Positions 9,255 to 17,362 of a stretch of 63,083 bases of DNA are shown piece after piece. The stretch comes from Acetobacter sp. DsW_063 (lineage in GTDB: Bacteria; Pseudomonadota; Alphaproteobacteria; Acetobacterales; Acetobacteraceae): positions 1 to 63,083 of the forward strand of contig NZ_JOPL01000091.1 of NCBI RefSeq assembly GCF_002153745.1, read 5' to 3'. A model generated the notes under the pieces. The model was given only the letters and a program-made list of their open reading frames with translations, made no database searches and was not told the origin of the DNA. Each line of letters starts with the position of its first letter. The first letter of the stretch is position 1. Both the position numbers and the translations under genes were made by a program.

Positions 9255-9908
9255 ATGCTGAGACAGCCGTTCGTCGTCGCCGTCGATGGGCCTGCCGCCG
9301 CAGGGAAAGGCACGTTGGCCAAAAGATTGGCCGATGAAATCGGCCTGCCGTACCTCGACACAGGCTTGTTGTATCGCGCCGTGGCGCGGCGGATGCTCGA
9401 CGTGTCTGAGGACCCGGCGCATACGTCCGGTCTTGAGCAGGCGGAGGGATTGTCGCCCGAGGACCTGCTTAGGGGCGACTTGAGAGTTCCGGAGGTTGAC
9501 CGTGCGGCCAGCCTTGTGGCGCGCCAGCCGGAGGTGCGGCATGCGCTGGTGGGCGTCCAGCGCCGCTTCGCTGACGAACGTGGCGCAGTGCTTGATGGCC
9601 GCGACATCGGCACAGTCATCTTTCCCGACGCGTTGGTGAAGCTGTACGTGACGGCCTCGCCTGCGGCGCGCGCCTTGCGCCGCTATCTGCAGACCGGCGG
9701 CGATACGACGCGCCCGGGATGGGAGGAGGAACTCCGCGAGATCGAGACGTCAATTCGCGCGCGCGACGAGGCTGATTCCGCGCGCGAGACGGCGCCCCTG
9801 CGTATCGCGGAGGACGCTGTAATGATCGTCACCGATGATATGGATGCGAATGCTGTCCTCGCGGAGGCCATACGGATCGTCAAGGACCGTCTGGCCGCAG
9901 CGGATTGA
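9255..9908 (+). CDS. cmk: (d)CMP kinase
   Basis: Phosphorylates CMP and dCMP with ATP. It has 217 aa and the start context GAGGAGACAGAAAAGCC-ATG. The P-loop is DGPAAAGKGTLAKRLA (residues 11-26), followed by YLDTGLLYRAVA and DGRDIGTVIFPDA, all diagnostic of Cmk. RRYLQTGG and RDEADSARETAPL form the C-terminal lid region. Typical partners aroA (upstream) and rpsA (downstream) are absent; the next gene is convergent. Family identification is secure. Confidence 0.96.
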   Translation: MLRQPFVVAVDGPAAAGKGTLAKRLADEIGLPYLDTGLLYRAVARRMLDVSEDPAHTSGLEQAEGLSPEDLLRGDLRVPEVDRAASLVARQPEVRHALVGVQRRFADERGAVLDGRDIGTVIFPDALVKLYVTASPAARALRRYLQTGGDTTRPGWEEELREIETSIRARDEADSARETAPLRIAEDAVMIVTDDMDANAVLAEAIRIVKDRLAAAD

Positions 9909-9917
9909 ACGCGGCGG

Positions 9918-10724
9918 TTAAAATTCCTCGTAAGTCGTGACCGAGAAATTCCGCAGTATATGCGGTCCGAACGACGTAGAGATTGCGACGTCGGATGCGT
10001 CCCGACCGCGCGCAATGACGATACGTCCGATGCGCGGCTCGTTGTGGCGGGCGTCAAACGTGTACCAGCCCCCGTCCAGCCAGACTTCGAACCACGCGGA
10101 AAAATCCATCGGATCTGGAAGTTGCGGCACGCCGATGTCCCCGAGATATCCGGTGCAGTAGCGCGCGGGGATGTTCATGCATCGGCATAGAGTCACCGCA
10201 AGATGTGCGAAGTCCCGGCAAACTCCGACGCGCTCATTCCACGCGTCGTAGGCGGAGCGGGTGTTGCGAGCCAGTCCGTAATTGAACTTGAGGTGGTTGT
10301 GCACATAGTCGACGATCGCCTGCACGCGAGCCCCGCCCATGGGCGTGTGACCGAAGAGGGACCATGCCAACCCGGACATAAGATCGGTTTCGCAGTAGCG
10401 GCTGCCAAGCAGAAAGACGAGCACGTCGGGCGGCAGATCCTGCACCGGCGTCTGCCACGCGTCGACCGCCTGCCTCTCATGGCGTCCGCTATCTGAGACG
10501 GTGAATTCAGCCCACGTGCGCATGACGCCTGCGGGCGCAAGAAGCCGCGTGCAACGGTTGCCAAAACCATCGACATACCGTTGCGCTGGAACCTGCGGTT
10601 CGAAGTAAGCTCGCTGAGGCGTGACCAGGTCGGTTTCGCGTTCAGGGCGAATGTCGAGCATCAGGACGACGGGCGTGGGCGCAGGGAATTCAATCGAAAT
10701 ATCGTAACCGGCGCGAATCCGCAT
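9918..10724 (-). CDS. transglutaminase-like cysteine protease-fold protein
   Basis: A 268-aa protein with an N-terminal beta region (bacterial transglutaminase-like N domain, residues 1-80) and a transglutaminase core. The nucleophile cysteine lies in NERVGVCRDFAHLAVTLCR, and the aspartate in WYTFDARHNEPR. At the usual histidine position the sequence reads DFSAWFEVW, with Ser where classical members have His. The conserved C-terminal tail IGRIVIARGRDASDVAIST is typical of this bacterial subfamily. There is no signal peptide. Substrate unknown; such genes often act on peptide or isopeptide bonds. Confidence 0.85.
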   Translation of the reverse strand: MRIRAGYDISIEFPAPTPVVLMLDIRPERETDLVTPQRAYFEPQVPAQRYVDGFGNRCTRLLAPAGVMRTWAEFTVSDSGRHERQAVDAWQTPVQDLPPDVLVFLLGSRYCETDLMSGLAWSLFGHTPMGGARVQAIVDYVHNHLKFNYGLARNTRSAYDAWNERVGVCRDFAHLAVTLCRCMNIPARYCTGYLGDIGVPQLPDPMDFSAWFEVWLDGGWYTFDARHNEPRIGRIVIARGRDASDVAISTSFGPHILRNFSVTTYEEF

Positions 10725-10897
10725 TTGGGCCTGCCTTTTTCTGATGACGCAGGCCGACGGGTAAGCGGGCTGCGGCGCGTCACGTGTTGGACGCCGTGCG
10801 GTCCGTTTCGAATCGCCAGTTTCGCGCTATGGTATGGTCATAACACTGTCGGACACAATTGGTTCGATTCCAGATTGGTTTGGATGACTGGCAAACG

Positions 10898-11749
10898 ATG
10901 ACGCGTCTTTATAACCCTTTGACGGCGCCTGACGCAGCAGATGTGAACGATCATGCGCCCAAGCCGGGCGGATTGCTGGGCGGGCAAGACCCCGCGCCTG
11001 TGGCCGTTCATGGGGGGGCGGACGCCCGGTCGCCATTCCTGCTTGTCAGCGATCACGCCGGGCAAGCAATTCCGGGCGACCTGGATGACCTTGGTGTGAC
11101 GGAAGCGGATCGCCGTCGTCACATCGGCTGGGACATCGGTATTGATGGCGTCGGGCGGAAACTGGCGCGGATTCTGGGTTCGCTCCTGATTGAGCAGGTT
11201 TATTCGCGGCTTGTGATCGACTGCAATCGTGCGCCGGGTCACCCGACGGCCATCGTTTCGATCAGCGACGGCACTGAGGTTCCTGCCAATATCGGGCTGT
11301 CGGCGGCGGACGCCTCCCTGCGTACGGCGGAGATATTCGATCCCTATCACGCCCGGATCGGGGCGGAACTGGACAGGCGCAGCGCGGTGGGGCTCGAGAC
11401 CTTTCTGATCGCGCTGCACAGCTTTACTCCGAAAATGGGCGGTGTGGAGCGTCCCTGGCAGGCTGGCGTGCTGCACAATCACGATCCCCGTTTCGGTCGC
11501 ATAGTGCTCGACGCGTTGCGGGCTGACGGGCTGACGGTCGGCGACAACGAGCCTTACGTTCTGACCGACACCAGCGACTATACGGTGCCGATGCACGGGG
11601 AGAAGCGAGGAGTTCCACATATCGAACTGGAAATTCGTCAGGACCTGATCGAGAGCGAGGCAGGGCAGGGCGAATGGGCGGAAAGGCTCGCGCGTATTCT
11701 GCCCGCCGCACGTGCACGCTACCACGCGCAATATGGAGCCCATGCGTGA
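10898..11749 (+). CDS. N-formylglutamate amidohydrolase family protein
   Basis: Zinc-dependent amidohydrolase family (PF05013-type), 283 aa from the ATG at 10898; an upstream in-frame TTG at 10859 is less likely. Family motifs are LLVSDHAGQAIP, DIGIDGVGRKLARIL, YSRLVIDCNRAPG, ALHSFTP and the C-terminal HIELEIRQDLI. The classical enzyme hydrolyses N-formylglutamate in histidine degradation, but no hut genes are present, so the true substrate is uncertain. The stop codon overlaps the aroE start (GTGA), suggesting translational coupling to the aroE-coaE-dnaQ operon. Confidence 0.88.
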   Translation: MTRLYNPLTAPDAADVNDHAPKPGGLLGGQDPAPVAVHGGADARSPFLLVSDHAGQAIPGDLDDLGVTEADRRRHIGWDIGIDGVGRKLARILGSLLIEQVYSRLVIDCNRAPGHPTAIVSISDGTEVPANIGLSAADASLRTAEIFDPYHARIGAELDRRSAVGLETFLIALHSFTPKMGGVERPWQAGVLHNHDPRFGRIVLDALRADGLTVGDNEPYVLTDTSDYTVPMHGEKRGVPHIELEIRQDLIESEAGQGEWAERLARILPAARARYHAQYGAHA

Positions 11750-12642
11750 TCGGGCGCATTACTGGCGCGGCCAGACTGGCGGGCGTGATCGGACGTCCGG
11801 TCAGTCACTCGCTTTCGCCAATCCTGCATAACTACTGGCTGGCGCGCCTCGGGATAGACGGCGCCTATGTGCCTTTGCCTGTCGCAGCCGGTCGCTTTGC
11901 GGACGCGGTGCGCGGCATGCAGGCGGCTGGATTCCGGGGCGCCAACGTCACCATTCCGTACAAGGAAGAGGCGTTCGCTCTGGCGGACAGTCTCGATCCG
12001 CTCGCGCGGGTTGCGGGGTCGGTGAATACGCTGGTTTTCCGCGATGACGGCGGCGTGCATGGCGCATCGACCGACGGTTTCGGGTTTCTGGCTTCCCTTG
12101 AGGACGCAGGTGTCGATGTAACGACGTTGCCCGCAAGAGGTCCGGCGCTGCTGCTGGGCGCGGGCGGCGCTGCGCGTTCTGTCGCCCTCGCGTTGCTGGA
12201 GCGTGGGGTTGCGGTGTTTGTCTCCAACCGAACGGACGAACGGGCCCGGGCTCTGGTCGAGGAACTTGGTGCGACGTGGAGGGAGCACGTCGGCGCGGCG
12301 TGTCCTGAACTGTCCGTGATGCCATGGGATGCGTGGCAGTCTGAGTTGAACGGTTTTTCCCTTCTTGTGAACTCTACATCCCTTGGCATGCATGGGGGGC
12401 CGGATGAGGCGTTCGCGCCTGATCTCGGAGCGGCGGGCGACGATCTGGCCGTGTCGGACATCGTCTATGTTCCGCTTGAAACCGGGCTGCTCCGTGCGGC
12501 GCGGGCTAGAGGTCTTCGCGGAGTGGGCGGCCTCGGCATGTTGCTGCATCAGGCGCGGCCCGGCTTTCGCGCGTGGTTCGGCGCGGAGGCGACGGTCGAC
12601 GCCGCCACGTTGGCCCATGTCATGGCCGCGCTGAAGCGTTGA
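11746..12642 (+). CDS. aroE: shikimate 5-dehydrogenase
   Basis: Reduces 3-dehydroshikimate to shikimate with NADPH. The chosen GTG start at 11746 overlaps the preceding TGA and gives 298 aa. The substrate-binding motif is VIGRPVSHSLSPILHN, the catalytic lysine lies in NVTIPYKEEAF, and VNTLVF and GASTDGFGF follow. The NADP-binding glycine loop is LLGAGGAARSVALAL and the C-terminal motif is GLGMLLHQA. Together with coaE and dnaQ it forms an operon conserved in Alphaproteobacteria. Confidence 0.96.
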   Translation: MIGRITGAARLAGVIGRPVSHSLSPILHNYWLARLGIDGAYVPLPVAAGRFADAVRGMQAAGFRGANVTIPYKEEAFALADSLDPLARVAGSVNTLVFRDDGGVHGASTDGFGFLASLEDAGVDVTTLPARGPALLLGAGGAARSVALALLERGVAVFVSNRTDERARALVEELGATWREHVGAACPELSVMPWDAWQSELNGFSLLVNSTSLGMHGGPDEAFAPDLGAAGDDLAVSDIVYVPLETGLLRAARARGLRGVGGLGMLLHQARPGFRAWFGAEATVDAATLAHVMAALKR

Positions 12643-12678
12643 AGCGACGCGACCAGACGTCCGGGTGAGGAAGCGTTC

Positions 12679-13287
12679 ATGAAGATCATCGGCCTGACCG
12701 GCGGAATGGGCATGGGGAAAACCACGGTCGCCGGGATGTTTCGTAGAGCCGGGTTCCCCGTGTTCGATTCGGACCGGGAGGTGCATCGTTTGCAGGGACC
12801 CGGTGGGCGGGCTGTCGGCGCCATAGCGCGGCTGGTCCCCAATGCGCTTCGCCCCGGAGCGCCGGGCGGAAAGGGAGACTCCATCGATCGGTCGGCGCTC
12901 AGGCGGGCGGTCATCGGCGATGGCTCCCTGATCGCGAAGCTGGAGGCGATCCTTCACCCCATGGTTTTCGCCTCCAGAAAAAAATTCCTCGGGGCGTGCA
13001 GGCGGGCGCGCTTTCCGTGGGTCGTGATTGATGTGCCGCTGCTGTTCGAGACTGGCGCTGATCGCGCCTGTGACGTGACGGTCGTGGTGTCTGCCCCCCG
13101 CACGACGCAGATCCGCCGGATTGCGCGCAGGCGCGGTATGAGCCTTGCGGATGCTGAGCGTCTGATTGCCCGCCAGATGCCGGATCGCGAGAAACGGCGT
13201 CGGGCTGACAGGGTGATACGAAGCGGCCTTTCAAAGACGGACACGGCGCTGCAGGTAAGGCGTCTGGTCAGGGAGTTATGTGGATGA
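12679..13287 (+). CDS. coaE: dephospho-CoA kinase
   Basis: Last step of CoA synthesis. It has 202 aa. The P-loop is GLTGGMGMGKTTVAGMFRRA (residues 5-24), followed by the DSDREVHRL substrate motif. PMVF and VIDVPLLFETG are further family signatures, and the lid helix holds RIARRRGMSLADAERLIARQ. SD GAGGAAGCG lies ahead of the ATG. The end overlaps dnaQ by 4-10 bp depending on the dnaQ start. Confidence 0.95.
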   Translation: MKIIGLTGGMGMGKTTVAGMFRRAGFPVFDSDREVHRLQGPGGRAVGAIARLVPNALRPGAPGGKGDSIDRSALRRAVIGDGSLIAKLEAILHPMVFASRKKFLGACRRARFPWVVIDVPLLFETGADRACDVTVVVSAPRTTQIRRIARRRGMSLADAERLIARQMPDREKRRRADRVIRSGLSKTDTALQVRRLVRELCG

Positions 13288-13958
13288 AGCGGGCGGTTCT
13301 CTTCGATACTGAAACCACCGGGCTGGAGCCCCTTAAGGGTGATCGGGTGATCGAAATCGCGGCTCTGGAGCTGGTGGGTGACTTGCCGACCGGGCGCCAG
13401 TTTCACGTGCTTATAGATCCGGAACGGGATGTCCCTGCCGAGGCGACGCGTGTCCACGGATTTTCACGCGCGGATCTGGATGGAAAGCCTAAATTCGCCG
13501 AAGTGTTTGAGGAATTTCTCGAATTTATCGCTGGTGACGACCTGATCGCGCATAACGCGCGCTTCGACTTCGGCTTCCTCAACGCGGAACTGGCCCGTGT
13601 CGATCGCCCGCCGCTTGCGGAGACGCGGATGATTGACACGCTCGATCTCGCACGTGAGCGCTTCCCCGGCATGCCCAACAGCCTCGATGCGTTGTGCCGT
13701 CGCTACAACATCGACCTTTCAGCTCGAACCACCCATAACGCGCTGCTCGACTGCCAACTGCTGGCTGACGTTTACGTCGAGCTTATGGGAGGACGGCAGC
13801 ACGGGCTCGGCCTTGGCGTGGAGAGCGGCGAAGCGCCATCTGCGCGCTATGTAGGCCCCGAGTCGCGGCGTCCGGTTTTGGTTCAGCCAGATGCGGAAGT
13901 TCTGGCTGCACATGACGCTTTCGTCACCTCCATGCCTGAACCGGTATGGAAGACGTAG
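13278..13958 (+). CDS. dnaQ: DNA polymerase III epsilon subunit (3'-5' proofreading exonuclease)
   Basis: Proofreading subunit of the replicative polymerase, 226 aa. The exonuclease motifs are intact: Exo I DTETTGLEP, Exo II HNARFDFGFL, and Exo III-epsilon HNALLDCQLLADVY (HxAxxD). The start is ATG at 13278 or the second ATG at 13284; the latter would make an ATGA overlap with coaE. The C-terminus is short and variable, as in alphaproteobacterial DnaQ. A hairpin with a T8 tail lies about 55 bp after the stop. Confidence 0.95.
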   Translation: MWMKRAVLFDTETTGLEPLKGDRVIEIAALELVGDLPTGRQFHVLIDPERDVPAEATRVHGFSRADLDGKPKFAEVFEEFLEFIAGDDLIAHNARFDFGFLNAELARVDRPPLAETRMIDTLDLARERFPGMPNSLDALCRRYNIDLSARTTHNALLDCQLLADVYVELMGGRQHGLGLGVESGEAPSARYVGPESRRPVLVQPDAEVLAAHDAFVTSMPEPVWKT

Positions 13959-14012
13959 CGGCGCCCACGAATTCTGTACTGCGATAATCGGGGACCTAAT
14001 GCCGATGTATGC

Positions 14013-14043
14013 GCGCTGCGCTGAACTCGCGGCGCTTTTTTTT
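14013..14043 (+). terminator. Rho-independent terminator of the aroE-coaE-dnaQ operon
   Basis: GCGC-TG-CGC and GCG-GCGC arms (a 7-bp stem with a 2-nt bulge) enclose TGAACTC, followed by eight T. It lies about 55 bp after the dnaQ stop. Confidence 0.65.
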
Positions 14044-14115
14044 CATTCGTTCGCCATTCGCCACGCCGTGCGTTTATGCATTCAGGCAAGAAAAACAGAA
14101 GAGAAGGGCGAATTA

Positions 14116-14691
14116 ATGCTGCGAGCGATGTTGGCGGGGGTATGTCTGGCGGGCGCGATCATGGCTTCGACGCCTGCGCGTGCAGACGTGACAGCAGGCG
14201 GGGTCACCTTCCCGGATACGTTTAACGTTTACGGCAAGACGCTGCATCTGAATGGCGTAGGCGTACGTGTATTCTATCATTTGGTCGATGGCTACGCGAC
14301 GGCGCTTTACCTGCCGGAGGTCGCCCGCACTACCGAAGCCATCGAAAGCGCGCCGAACCCGAAGGTGATCTATTCCGTCTTTCTGCACGGCGCGTCGGCC
14401 GAACGCATGCGATCCGAATATGATACGATTCACACAGCTTTCTGCGCCAAAGAGACGTGCCATCCCGAGCAGGAAGAAAGCTACAAGAAGTTTCTCGGTT
14501 ACCTGACTGCCGCTGACTCCCATGCAACGCAGACGATCGTCATCGACGATACGGGAGTCCTGCTGCTTCGTAATAATGTTCGGATCGGCAACGTAAACGA
14601 CCCGCTGTTTGGGCAGGCGCTGATCAAGTCTCTGGTCGGACCAGCGTCGCCGACCGAAAGCTATCGCAACGCGATCATCGGCGGGGGTTGA
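14116..14691 (+). CDS. secreted chalcone isomerase-like protein
   Basis: A 191-aa exported protein. The ATG at 14116 has a good ribosome-binding site (AGAAGGGCG), and a signal peptide MLRAMLAGVCLAGAIMASTP ends at ARA-D. The mature part matches the bacterial chalcone-isomerase-like family (Chalcone_3 type): GVTFPDTFNVYGKTLHLNG, then GVRVFYHLVDGYATALYLPE, and a C-terminal ALIKSLVGPASPTESYRNAI. The bacterial members have no proven isomerase role and may bind lipids; the function here is unknown. It is monocistronic. Confidence 0.85.
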   Translation: MLRAMLAGVCLAGAIMASTPARADVTAGGVTFPDTFNVYGKTLHLNGVGVRVFYHLVDGYATALYLPEVARTTEAIESAPNPKVIYSVFLHGASAERMRSEYDTIHTAFCAKETCHPEQEESYKKFLGYLTAADSHATQTIVIDDTGVLLLRNNVRIGNVNDPLFGQALIKSLVGPASPTESYRNAIIGGG

Positions 14692-14768
14692 ACTTCCGCG
14701 CGCATCTTCTGCTGATGTGATCCTCCGGCCCTGCTTCTCCCCGTCAGTCTGTCCGACCGGACGGGGAG

Positions 14769-16364
14769 TCAGGCGGCGAGGGTAACGATAGCGGCAAGGC
14801 CATGGGGCGAGCGGTTGCGTAGGACAATGTCGCCGCCTTGGCCGCGTACGATAGTCCGGGCTATTGACAGTCCCAGTCCAGTTCCGCCGGTTTCGCGATT
14901 GCGGCTTTCTTCGGCGCGGACGAAGGGTTCGAACATGCGTTCAAGCTCGCATTCCGGCAGCCCCGGCCCGTCATCCTCGATCCTGACGACGATTTCTCCG
15001 TCCGGCTTCTTGCCCAGCATCACGCGCGCACCGCCGCCATACGCGATCGCATTGCCGATCAGGTTCGTCAGCGCCCGCTTCAAAGAGAGGGGTCTGGCTC
15101 TGATGATAATCGGTGGCGGATCTCCGACAAGTTCTATCTTGTCGGAAATGTCGAGGTGCGCTTCGGTAAAGTCGTCGACGATGGTTTGGGCAAGGGCGGT
15201 GAGGTTGAGCGACGACACCGGTTCATGACTTGAACTGTCGCGGCCGAAGGCGAGCGTCGCCTCGACCATGGCGGAAAGCTCGTTCAGGTCGGCGAGAAAT
15301 TTCTGACGCATTTCATCGTCGTCGATGAACTCTGCCCTCAGTTTCAGGCGAGTGATTGGCGTGCGCAGATCATGTCCGATCGCGGTGAGCAGAAGCGTCC
15401 TGTCGGATACGAAACGCCGGATGCGCGCAGCCATGGCGTTGAAGGCGGCCGCGGCGCGAGCGATCTCCAGCGGGCCGTTCTCTGGCAGCGGCGGCCCGCT
15501 GTCGTCCGGCGCCAGCGCTTCCGCCGCAGCCGCCAAGGTGCCCACCGGTGCGATCAATCGTCGCACGCCCCACACGATCAGCAACCCGCCGGCGGCAGTC
15601 ATCAGGCCGAAGGCGAGAGGAAACAGGGGTGAACTGAAAGGGGTCGCCACTGGAATGCGGAACCGGGCAATCAGCCATCGTGTGTCGTCGGGAAGTTGGA
15701 ACGCCAATCCGCGCGCACGCCCCGAGGGATTACCTAACGCCATGATGTGCTGTGGCCGCCAGCGCAGGGGGATGCCCAGAGCGCGCCGGGGAGCGGGGCG
15801 AGACGAATCGATATCGGGGCGGATTCCGCCGGGATCGCCGAACGAGGAACCTTCGACCTGAGGCATGTGGGGTGGGGGGCCGTTACGGGAAAACGGCCCG
15901 TTGGGGTCATCTGGCCCGTGGAAGGGATGGAAGGCCGGGTCCATCTCCATGGGAGGCGGAGGCCGGGCCATATCGTCGCCCGGTCGTCCGTCCGGGGTTC
16001 GCCGTGGCCCCAGCGGCTCTTCGCCGAGCATGAAAAGCACGCCCTGCGACTCACGGGTCGTGATCTCGCGGGACATATCCGCGTCCGGCTGGCTGGCGAG
16101 ACGTATCTGGAGCATGTCGGAAGCCAGACGGTCGACGATGGCGCTTCGGTCATCGGGCTCAGCTTCGGCCACGGTTCTGTAGACCATGACCGTCCTGGCG
16201 ATCGCCTGATGCTCGGCCAGACGTTCGTCGAAGGCTATGCGGTCGAGTGTCTCAATCGTCAGACCCACGATCTCGATGACCGCGAGACCGACGATAAGCA
16301 GCAGGCTGGTCCGCGCGGCGAGGGATGACGGCAAGAAGGGCAACTTGAACGATTTAGGGGTCAT
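14769..16364 (-). CDS. two-component sensor histidine kinase, EnvZ-like
   Basis: Inner-membrane histidine kinase of about 531 aa from the ATG at 16364; a GTG at 16496, overlapping the regulator gene, would add 44 residues. Transmembrane helix 1 is around SLLLIVGLAVIEIVGLTI. A periplasmic part of about 190 residues holds a Pro/Met/His-rich stretch (MARPPPPMEMDPAFHPFHG and following). Helix 2 (LAFGLMTAAGGLLIVWGV) and HAMP follow. The H-box is AIGHDLRTPITRLKLRAEF, the N-box NLIGNAIAYGG, and the G-boxes DDGPGLPE and GGTGLGLSIA. It is cotranscribed downstream of its response regulator. Confidence 0.93.
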   Translation of the reverse strand: MTPKSFKLPFLPSSLAARTSLLLIVGLAVIEIVGLTIETLDRIAFDERLAEHQAIARTVMVYRTVAEAEPDDRSAIVDRLASDMLQIRLASQPDADMSREITTRESQGVLFMLGEEPLGPRRTPDGRPGDDMARPPPPMEMDPAFHPFHGPDDPNGPFSRNGPPPHMPQVEGSSFGDPGGIRPDIDSSRPAPRRALGIPLRWRPQHIMALGNPSGRARGLAFQLPDDTRWLIARFRIPVATPFSSPLFPLAFGLMTAAGGLLIVWGVRRLIAPVGTLAAAAEALAPDDSGPPLPENGPLEIARAAAAFNAMAARIRRFVSDRTLLLTAIGHDLRTPITRLKLRAEFIDDDEMRQKFLADLNELSAMVEATLAFGRDSSSHEPVSSLNLTALAQTIVDDFTEAHLDISDKIELVGDPPPIIIRARPLSLKRALTNLIGNAIAYGGGARVMLGKKPDGEIVVRIEDDGPGLPECELERMFEPFVRAEESRNRETGGTGLGLSIARTIVRGQGGDIVLRNRSPHGLAAIVTLAA

Positions 16365-16452
16365 GCCGGTTTGAAATCCGGACGCAGGGCAGTCCACCGA
16401 AGTGGCTGACCCCACGTCGTTCGAGGCGGGAGCGACGTCCGTTGGCGGAGTT

Positions 16453-17169
16453 TCAGATGCGTTCGACGTCTGTCGCGAGGACGTAACCGCCGCCACGGAC
16501 CGTTTTAATCAACTGCGCGTTCCGGCCGTCGTCCTCAAGCTTCCGGCGCAGACGGCTGACGGCGACGTCGATGGCGCGGTCGAATGGGCCAGCCTGACGG
16601 CCGCGCAACAGGTCGAGCAGCATATCACGGGTCAACACGCGGTTGGCGCGTTCCAGCAGCGCCAGCAACAGATCGTATTCGCCCCCCGTGAGCGGCACTT
16701 CCGCGCCGTCGGGGTTTAGCAGGCGGCGACGGGGGATCTCGAGGGTCCATCCAGCGAAATTGATCTGCCGCACCTCGCCGGAGCCCTGCTCCTGCGTCTC
16801 CGAGGCGCGCCGCAGCACGGCGCGGATCCGTGCGAGCAGTTCGCGCGGATTGAAGGGCTTGGGGACGTAATCGTCTGCGCCGAGTTCGAGGCCGATGATC
16901 CGATCCGTCTCGTCGCCCATCGCTGTCAGCATGATAATGGGAACGTTCGCCTGCGAACGCAGCCACCGTGCGATATCCAGACCGGATTCGCCCGGAAGCA
17001 TCAGGTCGAGCACCACCATCTGGTAATGCCCGCTGTTCCACGCCCTACGGGCCTCACGGCCATCGCGGGCGGCTGTGACCCGCATCTGATTGCGCTCGAG
17101 GAATCTCGACAGCAAATCACGAATTTCACGATCATCATCTACGACAAGGATATGTGGCGACTGTTCCAT
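16453..17169 (-). CDS. OmpR/PhoB-family response regulator
   Basis: Transcription regulator of 238 aa starting MEQSPHILVVDDD. The receiver domain (1-120) has the acidic pocket VVDDD, the phospho-acceptor aspartate in MVVLDLMLPGESGL, the switch Thr in MLTAMG, and Lys in YVPKPFNP. The C-terminal winged helix (about 140-235) ends in RKLEDDGRNAQLIKTVRGGGYVLA. The gene lies upstream of the kinase. Residues resemble the OmpR/RstA branch, but the regulon cannot be told from here. Confidence 0.95.
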   Translation of the reverse strand: MEQSPHILVVDDDREIRDLLSRFLERNQMRVTAARDGREARRAWNSGHYQMVVLDLMLPGESGLDIARWLRSQANVPIIMLTAMGDETDRIIGLELGADDYVPKPFNPRELLARIRAVLRRASETQEQGSGEVRQINFAGWTLEIPRRRLLNPDGAEVPLTGGEYDLLLALLERANRVLTRDMLLDLLRGRQAGPFDRAIDVAVSRLRRKLEDDGRNAQLIKTVRGGGYVLATDVERI

Positions 17170-17362
17170 GCTCCAAGTATAGGCGAAGTTACCGAGCAAA
17201 GGCAGATGGTGTTTCACTATGTTGCACTTATACATCCAGATACATCAAACGTGTGGACTTGGTCGTTTCTCCGACTGTGGCGCCTGTTTTGAGAACGGGC
17301 TCGTAGGACCGAAAACGTTGTTCGACGTGACAGACCGGGGTCGTTCATGCTGTTGACTGGGT

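Noticed and set aside
10840..10890. tRNA-like T-arm GGTTCGATTCC
   Set aside because: The stem has an A-A mismatch, no CCA or acceptor stem follows and no anticodon or D arm is visible; it is the leader of the amidohydrolase gene.
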